Shown one piece after another: positions 22,224-30,504 of a DNA stretch of 45,870 nt. Where the stretch lies: contig JACQVX010000169.1 of the NCBI GenBank assembly GCA_016209495.1, forward strand, positions 1 through 45,870. The letters are read 5' to 3'. This DNA is from Planctomycetota bacterium. GTDB lineage: Bacteria; Planctomycetota; JACQVX01. Made by a program: the position numbers and the translations under genes. The notes beneath the pieces are model-generated. The model was not told the DNA's origin. It made no database searches and saw only the letters and a program-made list of their open reading frames with translations. The stretch's first letter is position 1; each line of letters begins with the position of its first letter.

Positions 22224-25103
22224 GTGCCCACCCCGACCCGCCACCGCACGAACCAGCCGGGGCGCGTCCGGCTGAAGAGCCGGATCGCGCGGGCCTTCTG
22301 GGACCGGGGTTCCGACGCGACCAAGGGGATCGCCCGGGTCGTCACCCAGAACGTGGCCGACGGGACGGAGCTGCGCCTGGAGGTCGCGCCCCCCGGCGGC
22401 AAGGCCCTCCGCACGCTCACGGCCACGGTCTCGGGGAATGCCGCCTCGGTCGACGTGCCCTTCGACTTCCAGGACGCGGAGCTGTCGGGCAGCCCGCCAC
22501 GTTTCGCCTTCACGGCCACCATCGAGAAGTACGGGCTGAAGGTGGGCTCGCGGAACCTCTGGGTCGTCCCGCCGGCCCTCAGGGACGCCCGCTGGGAACG
22601 AGCCCGCGCCGCTTACGGGGAGGCGGTGGGCTTCGAGGTGGCCTCCGAGCGGATCCCGGACGGGACGCCGGTGGAGATCTCCATCGTGGACGCGGGGCAC
22701 CCGGACGAGGAGCCGGTGGCCTCCCTCCAGGCCCCGGTGAGCGGTGGGCGGGCGAAGGGGAGCTTCGTCTACCGCTACACGGTGTCCACCGACCCGGTGC
22801 CCCGGAGGCTCGTCTTCACCGCGCGCGCGGCCGGCCTGGAGGCCCCAGACGCGAAGAGCGGCGAGCTGGAACTCACGGAGGTCCTGGAGCTCCGGCTCCT
22901 GGCGCCGGACGGCAAGCCGGCCCTGAAACGGACCAAGCAGCCCGACGGGACCTTCCAGGAGGAGCCGCACCAGGTCGAGGTCACGGACGCCGCCGGGGCG
23001 AAGAAGACCGCCCGGCCCGACGCCGAGGGCAAGGTGCGAATCGAGGAGGTCGCGGCGGGGGCCTTCAAGGTCCAGGTCGCGGGAGAGGCCTGGATCTACG
23101 CGGCCGCCAAGGACGACACGACGGACCCGGGGACGGAGGTAAAGGGGCACACGGCGGTGGCGGGCCTCGTCGTCGGTGTGGTGGCGAAGCTCCCCCTGGG
23201 GGCCCGCATCGAGAAGCTGGGGCTGGAGCGCGCCGTGATCCGGACGCTCTTCCCGACGCGGGCGGGCGGGATGCTCGTGTTCCAGGCGGACAAGGAGGCG
23301 CGGCTTTCCCTGCGCAGGCCGGACCCGCTCACGGCCGTCAAGGCCGAGAGCCACGCCAGCGGATGCTTCGGCTTCCGCGCGCGCTTCAGGACCAAGAAGG
23401 CCCCCGAGGTGCCCATCGCCGGGAAGGAACGTCTGCAGTACGAGGTGCCGCCGGACCAGCACGGCTGGTACTTCCTGATGGTCGAGGGCGGCGCGGGCCA
23501 GCCGCTCTCCGCCACCGCCTATGAGGAGGGGTGGATCCAGGATCAGGACGCCAAGACCGGTGACAAGGGCGTCCCGCTCATCCCGTTCAACTTCTGGTAC
23601 TGGCCGGTGAAGTACCGCGCGAGCGAGTGGTCGCAGACCGGCTGCTCTAGCCCCCACGCCTGGGAGGGCGCCGGGGCGGTGCTGCGCAAGTACGGCCAGG
23701 CCCACGGCCTCACGCCCGGAGAGCTGGCGGCCTGGTGGGAGGCGGGTGGGAAGCCCGCCGAGGACAAGGCGAAGAAGGACGGCGAGCCGGCCATGGTGAC
23801 CGAGGCGGCGGCCTCGCGGTATGAGGACCAGGGCGACGGACACTTCCGTCCCAAGCAGCCTGGCTGGGCGGGGCACTGCCACAACAATGCCCCCTCCACG
23901 GTCTACTTCGAGGAACCTGCCAGGGGCGGCGCCTCGCACAATGGTCAGAGCTTCGCGCTGGCCGAACTGGAGTTCCTCCTGGGGGAGGCCACGGGGAACA
24001 TCAAGGAAGTGACGGTGGGCTGGAGTCCCAACGCGCCCTTCTTTGCCTGGGGCCAGGTGCCGATGGTCGTCACCCGCCGGAAGGACGGGCGCAAGGCCAA
24101 GGGCTACATGAACGCCGGAGGCAACCAGAACCTCTGGCGGCTGGTGAAGCCCTCGGACTTCCCGGACGGTGAGGAGGCCCCTCCCGAGGCGGACATCGCC
24201 GCACGTCTGAGGCCCATCCTAAAGGAGGTCCTCGCGTCGCAGTTCGAACCCAAGGACGGCACCTGGCGCGGGGCCGACCTGGACCTGCCCGCGGCCGACG
24301 GCCAGCCGGGCAACGTGCGCTTCGCCTCCGGGGACGCCTACCACCAGGAGCTGTCCGGGCCCGACCTGGATCAGGTGGTGGACGACGCCCTCTCGGGGCA
24401 GTCCCTGCAAGACTGGTGGCGGGCCTTCGGCCGGGCCGCGGCGTCGTTCCACCGCACCCTGGCCGAGCGCGTGCGGATCCAGGGCGAGCCGCTTTACCAG
24501 GACATCCGCGCCCAGCAGGATTCGCGCGGCTCGGCCTTCGAGGTCTGGTTCACCATCCTCTATTACTACCGTGCGCACCTGGTGGAGGACCCCGGGAGCG
24601 GGGACGAGCTGGACGTGTGGGCCTTCACGGAGTGCTACTACCTCGTCGACAACGTGAATTTCATGGGGACCCACGTGGCAGACGTCCAGGACCAGGGGCG
24701 CGTGCTCCCGGACAAGGGCCGCAACTGGAGGCGTCAGATGCTCGCACGCCTGAACTATGGCGCCGACGGCAAGGTGGCCGACAACCCCAGGAACCGCTGG
24801 GCCGCGGTGCTCTATGCCGGCGACTCCGTCCTCGACCGGGCCCACGAGGGGGGCTACGTGCGGGACACGGTGGTGGCCGCCGCGCGCAAGGACCCGGCGA
24901 CCCTGGCCGGGGCGCGCGCCCTGTGGGTCCCGGCGACCCTGTGGAAGATCGACGACCCCACCACCTCGCGGCCCGGCGGCGACGACTTCGGACTGGGCAA
25001 CCCGTACGTGGACAAGCGGGCGCTCCAGTCCAAGCTGTTGCGCCTGCGCCACCGCTACTGCAAGGGCGGCTTCGCGACCTACTGCACGCACGGCTCGCCA
25101 TGA
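22224..25103 (+). CDS. Large Ig-like/elicitor-transglutaminase-like effector candidate
   Basis: A 959-residue cytoplasmic-type protein starting at GTG 22224. Residues about 1-300 hold Ig-like domains homologous to the 175-residue adaptor (DGTPVEISIVD; VSGGRAKGSFVYRYT; VLELRLLAPDG; TDAAGAKKTARPDAEGKVRI). Residues about 530-900 contain GWAGHCHNNAPSTVYFEEP (Cys552), then NGQSFALAELEFLLGEATG and SAFEVWFTILYYY. This order resembles the transglutaminase domain of Phytophthora elicitor-like (Pep-13) proteins, where the Cys is the nucleophile. The fit is by memory of the pattern and needs a profile search. The His/Asp partners are not assigned. Fused adaptor domains plus a catalytic module fit a spike-delivered toxin. 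It is followed by the lipoprotein gene after 1 nt. Confidence 0.55.
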   Translation: MPTPTRHRTNQPGRVRLKSRIARAFWDRGSDATKGIARVVTQNVADGTELRLEVAPPGGKALRTLTATVSGNAASVDVPFDFQDAELSGSPPRFAFTATIEKYGLKVGSRNLWVVPPALRDARWERARAAYGEAVGFEVASERIPDGTPVEISIVDAGHPDEEPVASLQAPVSGGRAKGSFVYRYTVSTDPVPRRLVFTARAAGLEAPDAKSGELELTEVLELRLLAPDGKPALKRTKQPDGTFQEEPHQVEVTDAAGAKKTARPDAEGKVRIEEVAAGAFKVQVAGEAWIYAAAKDDTTDPGTEVKGHTAVAGLVVGVVAKLPLGARIEKLGLERAVIRTLFPTRAGGMLVFQADKEARLSLRRPDPLTAVKAESHASGCFGFRARFRTKKAPEVPIAGKERLQYEVPPDQHGWYFLMVEGGAGQPLSATAYEEGWIQDQDAKTGDKGVPLIPFNFWYWPVKYRASEWSQTGCSSPHAWEGAGAVLRKYGQAHGLTPGELAAWWEAGGKPAEDKAKKDGEPAMVTEAAASRYEDQGDGHFRPKQPGWAGHCHNNAPSTVYFEEPARGGASHNGQSFALAELEFLLGEATGNIKEVTVGWSPNAPFFAWGQVPMVVTRRKDGRKAKGYMNAGGNQNLWRLVKPSDFPDGEEAPPEADIAARLRPILKEVLASQFEPKDGTWRGADLDLPAADGQPGNVRFASGDAYHQELSGPDLDQVVDDALSGQSLQDWWRAFGRAAASFHRTLAERVRIQGEPLYQDIRAQQDSRGSAFEVWFTILYYYRAHLVEDPGSGDELDVWAFTECYYLVDNVNFMGTHVADVQDQGRVLPDKGRNWRRQMLARLNYGADGKVADNPRNRWAAVLYAGDSVLDRAHEGGYVRDTVVAAARKDPATLAGARALWVPATLWKIDDPTTSRPGGDDFGLGNPYVDKRALQSKLLRLRHRYCKGGFATYCTHGSP

Positions 25104-25104
25104 G

Positions 25105-25890
25105 ATGCGCCTCGCGCCGCTCGTGGCGCTGGCGGTGCTCGGCGCGGCCCTCGCCCCGGCGGGGTGCCGGGCGCCCGCGCCGGGGCCTCCGGCGGAGGGC
25201 CCCCCGCTGAGCGCGGCGCCGCGGGCGCGCTGGCGCGCGGGAGAGCGCTGGCACCTCCGTGTGCGCTGGCTGCGGCGCGAGCCGGGGCCGGTGGCCGTGG
25301 AGCGCGAGGGCCTGCCCGGCCAGGGCGAGTGGACGGTCGAGTCGGAGCGCGAGGTCCCCGCGGAGACGCGCTGGGCCTGCGAGGTCGTGGCCGTGGACCC
25401 GGCGCGCGCCGAGATCTCCATGGCCACCGAGGGGCGGCCGCGCACCGAGGTGGTCCGCCTGACCCTTGCCCTCGGCGCCGGTGGCGCGTGGCTCTCCCGG
25501 ATAGCCCGCTCGACCCGCTACGAGTGGGGCGAGGAGCGAGCCGTGGGCGCCCGCGAGGGGCGCGAGGGTCTCTGCTGGGGCGAGGACGACGGGGTGTGCC
25601 TGCCCCCCGACCTGCCCCTGGACTTCCCCCTGATCTACGCCCCCGGCGCCACGCCACGCCCCTCGTGGACGCTCCCGGACGGGAGCGAGGTGCGCGAGGC
25701 CATCGACCCCGCCAGGTCGGGGATCGAGTTCGTCTGGGAGCTCACCCGCGGCATGGCCCTCGTACGGGTGCGCCAGCACTGGGAGGACGGCGAGCCCTGG
25801 TGGAGCCACCACGTCAGGGAGGAGGTCGTCACCCCTGCGCGGGGGACGCCCACGCGCAGGGTGCTGGTCGAGGCCTGGCGCGAGCCCTGA
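25105..25890 (+). CDS. Lipoprotein, candidate immunity protein
   Basis: A 261-residue protein. MRLAPLVALAVLGAALAPAGC is a lipoprotein signal with lipobox PAGC. The mature part is about 240 residues, beta-rich with several Trp (WEDGEPWWSHH) and no recognised domain. It starts 1 nt after the TGA of the transglutaminase-like gene. In contractile systems, immunity to periplasm-acting effectors is often an envelope lipoprotein placed directly after the effector, so that is the inferred role. It could instead be unrelated. Confidence 0.55.
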   Translation: MRLAPLVALAVLGAALAPAGCRAPAPGPPAEGPPLSAAPRARWRAGERWHLRVRWLRREPGPVAVEREGLPGQGEWTVESEREVPAETRWACEVVAVDPARAEISMATEGRPRTEVVRLTLALGAGGAWLSRIARSTRYEWGEERAVGAREGREGLCWGEDDGVCLPPDLPLDFPLIYAPGATPRPSWTLPDGSEVREAIDPARSGIEFVWELTRGMALVRVRQHWEDGEPWWSHHVREEVVTPARGTPTRRVLVEAWREP

Positions 25891-25952
25891 CCCCCTTGGG
25901 AGTCGCAAGACAATCACTGCTGCACCTGGCCGGCTGCGGCGGCCGCGACCCA

Positions 25953-25982
25953 TTGCCGCCCGACCGCGGCCACGGCTATAGT
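25953..25982 (+). promoter_or_regulatory. Sigma-70-type promoter of the FHA-SpoIIE gene
   Basis: TTGCCG (25953-25958, 4 of 6) and TATAGT (25977-25982, 5 of 6) are separated by 18 nt. The GTG at 25981 lies inside the -10, so it cannot be the start for this promoter; the TTG at 26008, with GGGGAC upstream, is preferred. Confidence 0.55.
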
Positions 25983-26007
25983 GTCCCGACACACGCAGGG
26001 GACGAGC

Positions 26008-28098
26008 TTGGCCGAACTCGCGTGGCCGGACGGGCGTGTCATCCATTTCGACCGACGCTGCACCATAGGCAGCGCGGACTCCTGCGACCTCGTCGTCGAC
26101 TCCATGGACGTGGCGCCGGTGCACGCCTCCATCGAAGGGGGCCCCGGGGGCTTCACCCTCCGGGCCATGACCCCGAGCCTCCCGGTCCAGGTGAACGGCG
26201 CCACGGTGCTGGAGGCGCGGCTGCGGGCCGGAGACCGCATCACCATCGGCGACCAGGTCCTCACGCTGCGAACGGGGGAGGCCCTGGAGGGGGTGCGGGC
26301 CCGGCGCCGGCTCTTCGACAACGCGGACCAGATCATCGACGCGGTGGCGGGAAAGGCCCAGCGTGGGGCCGAGAAACACCTGGCGGTCCTCTACCGGGTG
26401 GCGGACCTGGTGGGCAGCACCGACGACGTGGACGAGCTGGCGCGGGGGATCATCGACATCGTCATGGACGCCTCCCCGGCCGACCGGGCCATCCTCCTCC
26501 TGGCGGCCGACGACGGGCGCATCGTCCCGCGGGCGGGGAAGGACCGCCGCCTGGGTCCCATGCAGAAGGTCCCGCCGACCTCCGAGTCCATCATCGGCGA
26601 GGTGGTGGGCCGCGCCGAGGGCCTCCTCTGCGTGGACGTGGGGGCGGACGACCGATTTGCCCGCAAGTCCAGCGTCCTGGACCTGCAGCTCCGGTCGGTC
26701 ATCGCCGTGCCCCTCGTCATGGGCGGCAAGGTCCGTGGGGTCCTCCAGGTGGACTCCACCGGTCACGTGGCGCCCCTGGACGAGACGGACCTGGAGATGC
26801 TGGCCGGGGTGGCCCACCAGGTCTCGGTGGCCTTCGAACGCCTGCGGCTGGCCCGGCGCAGCCGGGAGACGGACCGGATCCGCCGGGAGATCCAGCGGGC
26901 CACGGAGGTCCAGCGTTTCCTGCTCCCCAAGGAGATGCCCGAGGTGCCGGGCATCCAGATCGCGGCGGTCTGCCACCCCGCCCACGGCCTGGGCGGCGAC
27001 TACTACGACGCCATCCCCCTGGGGGCCTCTCGCCTCGCCCTGGTGGTGGCGGACGTCTCGGGTCACGACGTGGGCAGCGCCCTGGTCATGGCCCTCTTCC
27101 GGACCCTGGTACGCAGCACCCTCGCCGCCGAGGGGGACCTGCGACGGGTCGCCGAGGGGGTGGAGGCCACCATGCAACGCGACTCGCCCGGGGGGACCTA
27201 CGTCACGGCCTTCCTGGCCCACCTGGAGCGGCATGGCGGGTCCCTGCGCTACGTGTGCGCCGGGCACCCGCCTCCCCTCGTGCTGGGGCGGGGGGGCAGC
27301 CTCCGGGCGCTGGAGCCCACGGGCCCCCCCTTCGGCTTCGTGCCGGGCCTGCGCCACGAGGTGCGCGAGGCGACCCTGGAGGCGGGGGACACGCTGGTGG
27401 CCTACACCGACGGGGCCACCGAATGCCGGGACGAGAAGGGCGAGCCGCTGGGGGGCGAGCGCTTCCGCGACCTGGTCCGGCGCATGGGGCCGGAGCCCGT
27501 GGACCGCCTGGTGGCGGGGGTCTACGGGGCGGTGAAGGCCTTCCGTGGGGAGCGGCCCGCCGACGACGACCTCAGCCTCCTGGTGGCGCGCTCGGACCCG
27601 GACCTGGTGGAGGAGGCCTTCGAGGTCCCGGCCAGCGACTCGGAGGTGGCGCCCGCGGTGGAGCGCCTGGCGGGGCTCTTGGGGGGGCGCGGATTCAAGG
27701 TGGACGCGGTCATGCGGCAGCGCATCGCCCTCCGGGAGGCCCTCACCAACGCGGTGCGGCATGGCTGCCGCGGCGACCCGACCCGCCTCGTCCGGGTCCG
27801 GCTGGAGGCGGATACGGGGCGCGCCCAGGTGCGCGTCGCGGACGACGGGGAGGGCTTCGCCGTCCGGCGGGTGGAGAGGCGGTCCCTGGACAGGGTCCCT
27901 CGGTCCGCGACCGGGGGCCGGGGGGTGGCGATGATGCGGCTCTATGCGGACCGGGTGGCCTACAACGAGCGCGGGAACGAGGTGACCCTCTTCTTCCACA
28001 TGGGGGGCGCCGCGGCCTCGGCCCCCCTGACCTCCGGGCCCGCGGGGCCAGGTCCCGCGGCGCGACCGGACCGCGCGGTGGGAGACCTCCGGTCGTGA
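26008..28098 (+). CDS. FHA-GAF-SpoIIE (PP2C-like) phosphatase-HATPase signalling protein
   Basis: A 696-residue protein with four modules. FHA (about 1-95): GRVIHFDRRCTIGSADSCDL, VAPVHASIEGG and VQVNGATVLE, a phosphothreonine-reading domain. GAF (about 120-280). PP2C/SpoIIE phosphatase (about 295-520): GLGGDYYDAI, VVADVSGHDVGSALV, AYTDGATECRD and the metal Asp in DDDLSLL. HATPase_c anti-sigma-kinase domain (about 540-660): ALREALTNAVRHGC, VADDGEGF and GGRGVAMM. It thus combines the phosphatase (RsbU/SpoIIE-like) and the kinase (RsbW/SpoIIAB-like) of a partner switch. The next gene encodes a STAS domain, the expected substrate. The start is TTG 26008, because a promoter -10 overlaps the alternative GTG at 25981. 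No sigma factor is adjacent. Confidence 0.85.
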   Translation: MAELAWPDGRVIHFDRRCTIGSADSCDLVVDSMDVAPVHASIEGGPGGFTLRAMTPSLPVQVNGATVLEARLRAGDRITIGDQVLTLRTGEALEGVRARRRLFDNADQIIDAVAGKAQRGAEKHLAVLYRVADLVGSTDDVDELARGIIDIVMDASPADRAILLLAADDGRIVPRAGKDRRLGPMQKVPPTSESIIGEVVGRAEGLLCVDVGADDRFARKSSVLDLQLRSVIAVPLVMGGKVRGVLQVDSTGHVAPLDETDLEMLAGVAHQVSVAFERLRLARRSRETDRIRREIQRATEVQRFLLPKEMPEVPGIQIAAVCHPAHGLGGDYYDAIPLGASRLALVVADVSGHDVGSALVMALFRTLVRSTLAAEGDLRRVAEGVEATMQRDSPGGTYVTAFLAHLERHGGSLRYVCAGHPPPLVLGRGGSLRALEPTGPPFGFVPGLRHEVREATLEAGDTLVAYTDGATECRDEKGEPLGGERFRDLVRRMGPEPVDRLVAGVYGAVKAFRGERPADDDLSLLVARSDPDLVEEAFEVPASDSEVAPAVERLAGLLGGRGFKVDAVMRQRIALREALTNAVRHGCRGDPTRLVRVRLEADTGRAQVRVADDGEGFAVRRVERRSLDRVPRSATGGRGVAMMRLYADRVAYNERGNEVTLFFHMGGAAASAPLTSGPAGPGPAARPDRAVGDLRS

Positions 28099-28141
28099 GG
28101 GGCCGCGCGGGGCGAGGACCCGAACAGGGGGGGCGGGGGGA

Positions 28142-28190
28142 TGCACGCCGTGCACCCCCCATGGATGGGACTCGTTCCGAGCGGAGCGAG
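28142..28190. repeat. Inverted repeats in the leader of the MBL-STAS gene
   Basis: TGCAC-GCC-GTGCA (28142-28154) and CTCGTTCC-GAGC-GGAGCGAG (28171-28190, 8 bp with one G-U pair as RNA) fill most of the 124-nt gap before the MBL-STAS start. No good promoter is visible here. They may be transcription or translation signals. Confidence 0.35.
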
Positions 28191-28222
28191 GACGGCCTCG
28201 GGCCGAGCCCGGAGGGCGGGGC

Positions 28223-29413
28223 ATGAGGGTGCGCTTCTGGGGCACCCGGGGGAGCATCGCCTGCGGCGACCCCGACTACATGAAGTACGGGGGGAACACC
28301 ACCTGCGTCGAGGTCCGCACCGCGGGAGGGGAGGTCGTGATCTTCGACGCCGGCACCGGGATCCGGAGGCTGGGCTTCCACCTGCTCAAGGACCCATCGT
28401 TCCGCCGGCGCGGCTACCTGTTCCTCACCCATTTCCACTGGGACCACATCCAGGGCTTCCCCTTCTTCACCCCGGCCTTCGACCCGAGCTGCAGCTTCGT
28501 CATCCACGGGCAGTTCAAGATGGGGGGACGCCTGGAGGAGAGCCTCCGGGGCCAGATGGAACACAACTACTTCCCGGTGAAGATGGAGGCCATGGGGGCC
28601 CGGATCGATTACCGGGAGCTCATCGAGGAGACGGTGGACCTCCCGGGAGGCGCCCGCGTCACGGCGCGCCTCCTGAACCACCCCCAGGGCTGTTTCGGCT
28701 ACCGGGTGGAGGACGCGGGCCGGGTCTTCGTCTTCGCCACGGACACGGAGCCCAGGCCCGACCAGGAGGTGGACGGCAAGCTGGTGGAGCTGGCCCACGG
28801 GGCCGACCTCCTGGCCATGGACGCCCAGTACACCCCGGAGGAGTATCCCGCCAAGGTGGGCTGGGGCCACAGCACCTGGCTGGACTGCGTGAAGGTGGCC
28901 CGCGCGGCCGGGGTGAGGCGGGTGCTCCTGACGCACCACGACCCCGGCCACGACGACGCCTTCGTGGACGGCGTCGTCCGGACCGCCCGCGCGGAGTTCG
29001 CGGGACTGGAGGCGGCGGCGCGGGACATGGAGGTGGCCCTGGAGGCCGACCGGCCGGCCGCCCCGGGACCCGCGCGCGTCACCCGGAGCGTCCCCGTGAA
29101 GGCCCACGCCATAGAGCGCTCGGAGGGGCTGCTCCGGGTCCGGGCCCCCTCCACGGTGGAGGGGCTCTGCAGCCCGGAGTTCCGCCAGGAGGTGGAGCGG
29201 GCCATGGCGGAGGACGCCATCCGCGAGGTGGTCGTGGACCTGGCGCCGCTCGAGGAGATCGACAGTACGGCCCTGGGGGTGCTGGCCTCCCTCTACAAGC
29301 ACGCGGAGGGGCAGGGGCTGGCCTTCGCCGTGGCCCGCCCCAGGCCGCTGGTGCGGGAGGTCCTGATCATCACCCGCTTCTCGGAGGTCGCCCCCATCCG
29401 GGACCTCGCCTGA
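28223..29413 (+). CDS. Metallo-beta-lactamase-fold hydrolase fused to a STAS domain
   Basis: A 396-residue fusion. Residues about 1-270 are an MBL-fold hydrolase: FWGTRGSIACG, GGNTTCVE, FDAGTG and the metal motif THFHWDHIQG (His70, His72, Asp74, His75), with LTHHDPGHDD later. The pattern suggests a phosphodiesterase-type MBL acting on nucleotides or RNA. Residues about 300-396 are a STAS domain with EIDSTALGVLASL, and Ser348 is in the usual phosphorylation position of anti-sigma-factor antagonists. The upstream gene supplies both a phosphatase and an HATPase kinase, so phosphorylation of this STAS could switch the hydrolase (inference). ATG 28223 with CGGAGGGCGGGGC upstream. I do not know this fusion as a described family. 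Confidence 0.85.
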   Translation: MRVRFWGTRGSIACGDPDYMKYGGNTTCVEVRTAGGEVVIFDAGTGIRRLGFHLLKDPSFRRRGYLFLTHFHWDHIQGFPFFTPAFDPSCSFVIHGQFKMGGRLEESLRGQMEHNYFPVKMEAMGARIDYRELIEETVDLPGGARVTARLLNHPQGCFGYRVEDAGRVFVFATDTEPRPDQEVDGKLVELAHGADLLAMDAQYTPEEYPAKVGWGHSTWLDCVKVARAAGVRRVLLTHHDPGHDDAFVDGVVRTARAEFAGLEAAARDMEVALEADRPAAPGPARVTRSVPVKAHAIERSEGLLRVRAPSTVEGLCSPEFRQEVERAMAEDAIREVVVDLAPLEEIDSTALGVLASLYKHAEGQGLAFAVARPRPLVREVLIITRFSEVAPIRDLA

Positions 29414-29445
29414 GGCGACACGTCTCCCGAGACAGAGGAGGGTCC

Positions 29446-30504
29446 GTGGACGCCGCCTGTCCCTACTGTCAGGTCCCGGTCGCGATCCAGGCGGCCGGGG
29501 AGTACACATGCCCCTCCTGCCAGGCGGTCTTCCGCGTGGACCTCCAGGTCCCCGCGGCGGCGCCCGGCGAGCGCCCGGCGGGGCGGCCGGTCCCGGAGGG
29601 GGCCCGTTGCGCCCTGCACCCGGAGGCGGAGGCGGTCGCGTCCTGCGACCGCTGCGGCGGCTTCGCCTGCGCGGATTGCGCCTGCGAGATGGGCGGCCGG
29701 CTCCTCTGCCCCGCCTGCCGCGAGCGCTCGTCCCCCCGGGAGGGACTCCCCTGGGAGCGCAGGGAGGCACTGGGCTGGTGGCCGGGCCTCCGGGGCACCG
29801 TGGCGGGCGTGCTCCTCAGGCCGAGCCTCACCATGGCCACCATGCGCAGGAGGGGCGCCCTCTCCGACGCCATCGTCTTCTCGCTCCTGGTCACGGTCCC
29901 CTGCGCCGTCGTGAACCAGGTCATGAACCTGGGCCTCCAGGGGATCATCATGGGGGCGGGACTGCTCTCGGGCCCCGCGTCGGCGCCCGGGTCCGCGAAC
30001 CTCCTGCCCGTCATCGGTGGGTTGGGGGCGGTGGGGGTGTTCTCCATCGTGGCCGCCATATTCATCACCCCCGTGCAGACCCTCTTCATGTGCGGGCTGT
30101 TCGCCTGCATCATCCACGGGACGCTCCGCCTCCTCAAGGCGGGCCGGCACGGCCTGGAGACCACCTTCGCCGCGGTGTGCTACCTGTTCGGGGCCCTTCA
30201 GGTGCCCTCGATGATCATCGTGCCCCTCTACATGGGGGGGGCCCTCCTCGCGGGCGTCGCGGGGGCGAGCGGCGGCCGTGGGGCGGCCCTGGCCCTGATC
30301 ATCCTGGCGGTCGTCCTGGTGGGGCTCCTGGTCCTCGCCTTCCTGGCCTACTTCTGCGTGATATGGGTGAAGGGGCTACGGGCGGCCCAGGACCTGACCA
30401 CGGGCCAGGCGATCCTGGGCTTCCTCTCGCCCTACATCCTCCTCGTCTGCTGCTGCATCGGCCCCATGGTGGGCGTCGTGATCTTCGCCGGCGTCATGGC
30501 GTGA
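29446..30504 (+). CDS. Zinc-finger (B-box-like) Yip1-family membrane protein
   Basis: A 352-residue protein. The N-terminus has two CxxC pairs (CPYCQVP and CPSCQAV), then a B-box-like zinc finger (CALHP, CDRCGGFACADC, CPAC). The C-terminal half is a Yip1-type membrane domain of about five segments (AIVFSLLVTVPCAVV, VFSIVAAIFITPVQTLF, ALALIILAVVLVGLLVL, ILLVCCCIGPM). Such B-box/Yip1 proteins are known in planctomycetes and related groups but not functionally defined. GTG 29446 with GAGGAGG. The following gene overlaps by 4 nt. Confidence 0.75.
   Translation: MDAACPYCQVPVAIQAAGEYTCPSCQAVFRVDLQVPAAAPGERPAGRPVPEGARCALHPEAEAVASCDRCGGFACADCACEMGGRLLCPACRERSSPREGLPWERREALGWWPGLRGTVAGVLLRPSLTMATMRRRGALSDAIVFSLLVTVPCAVVNQVMNLGLQGIIMGAGLLSGPASAPGSANLLPVIGGLGAVGVFSIVAAIFITPVQTLFMCGLFACIIHGTLRLLKAGRHGLETTFAAVCYLFGALQVPSMIIVPLYMGGALLAGVAGASGGRGAALALIILAVVLVGLLVLAFLAYFCVIWVKGLRAAQDLTTGQAILGFLSPYILLVCCCIGPMVGVVIFAGVMA

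Noticed and set aside
25981-25983. GTG start of the FHA-SpoIIE gene
   Set aside because: It overlaps a TATAGT -10 element and has no SD; TTG 26008 has GGGGAC upstream.
24661-28257. 1198-residue ORF on the minus strand, and similar antisense ORFs (754-3081, 3587-5344, 21201-23939 upstream part)
   Set aside because: They are shadows of real genes. GC-rich codon bias keeps other frames open; the sense genes have motifs, RBSs and coupled starts, while the antisense products are low-complexity and match nothing.
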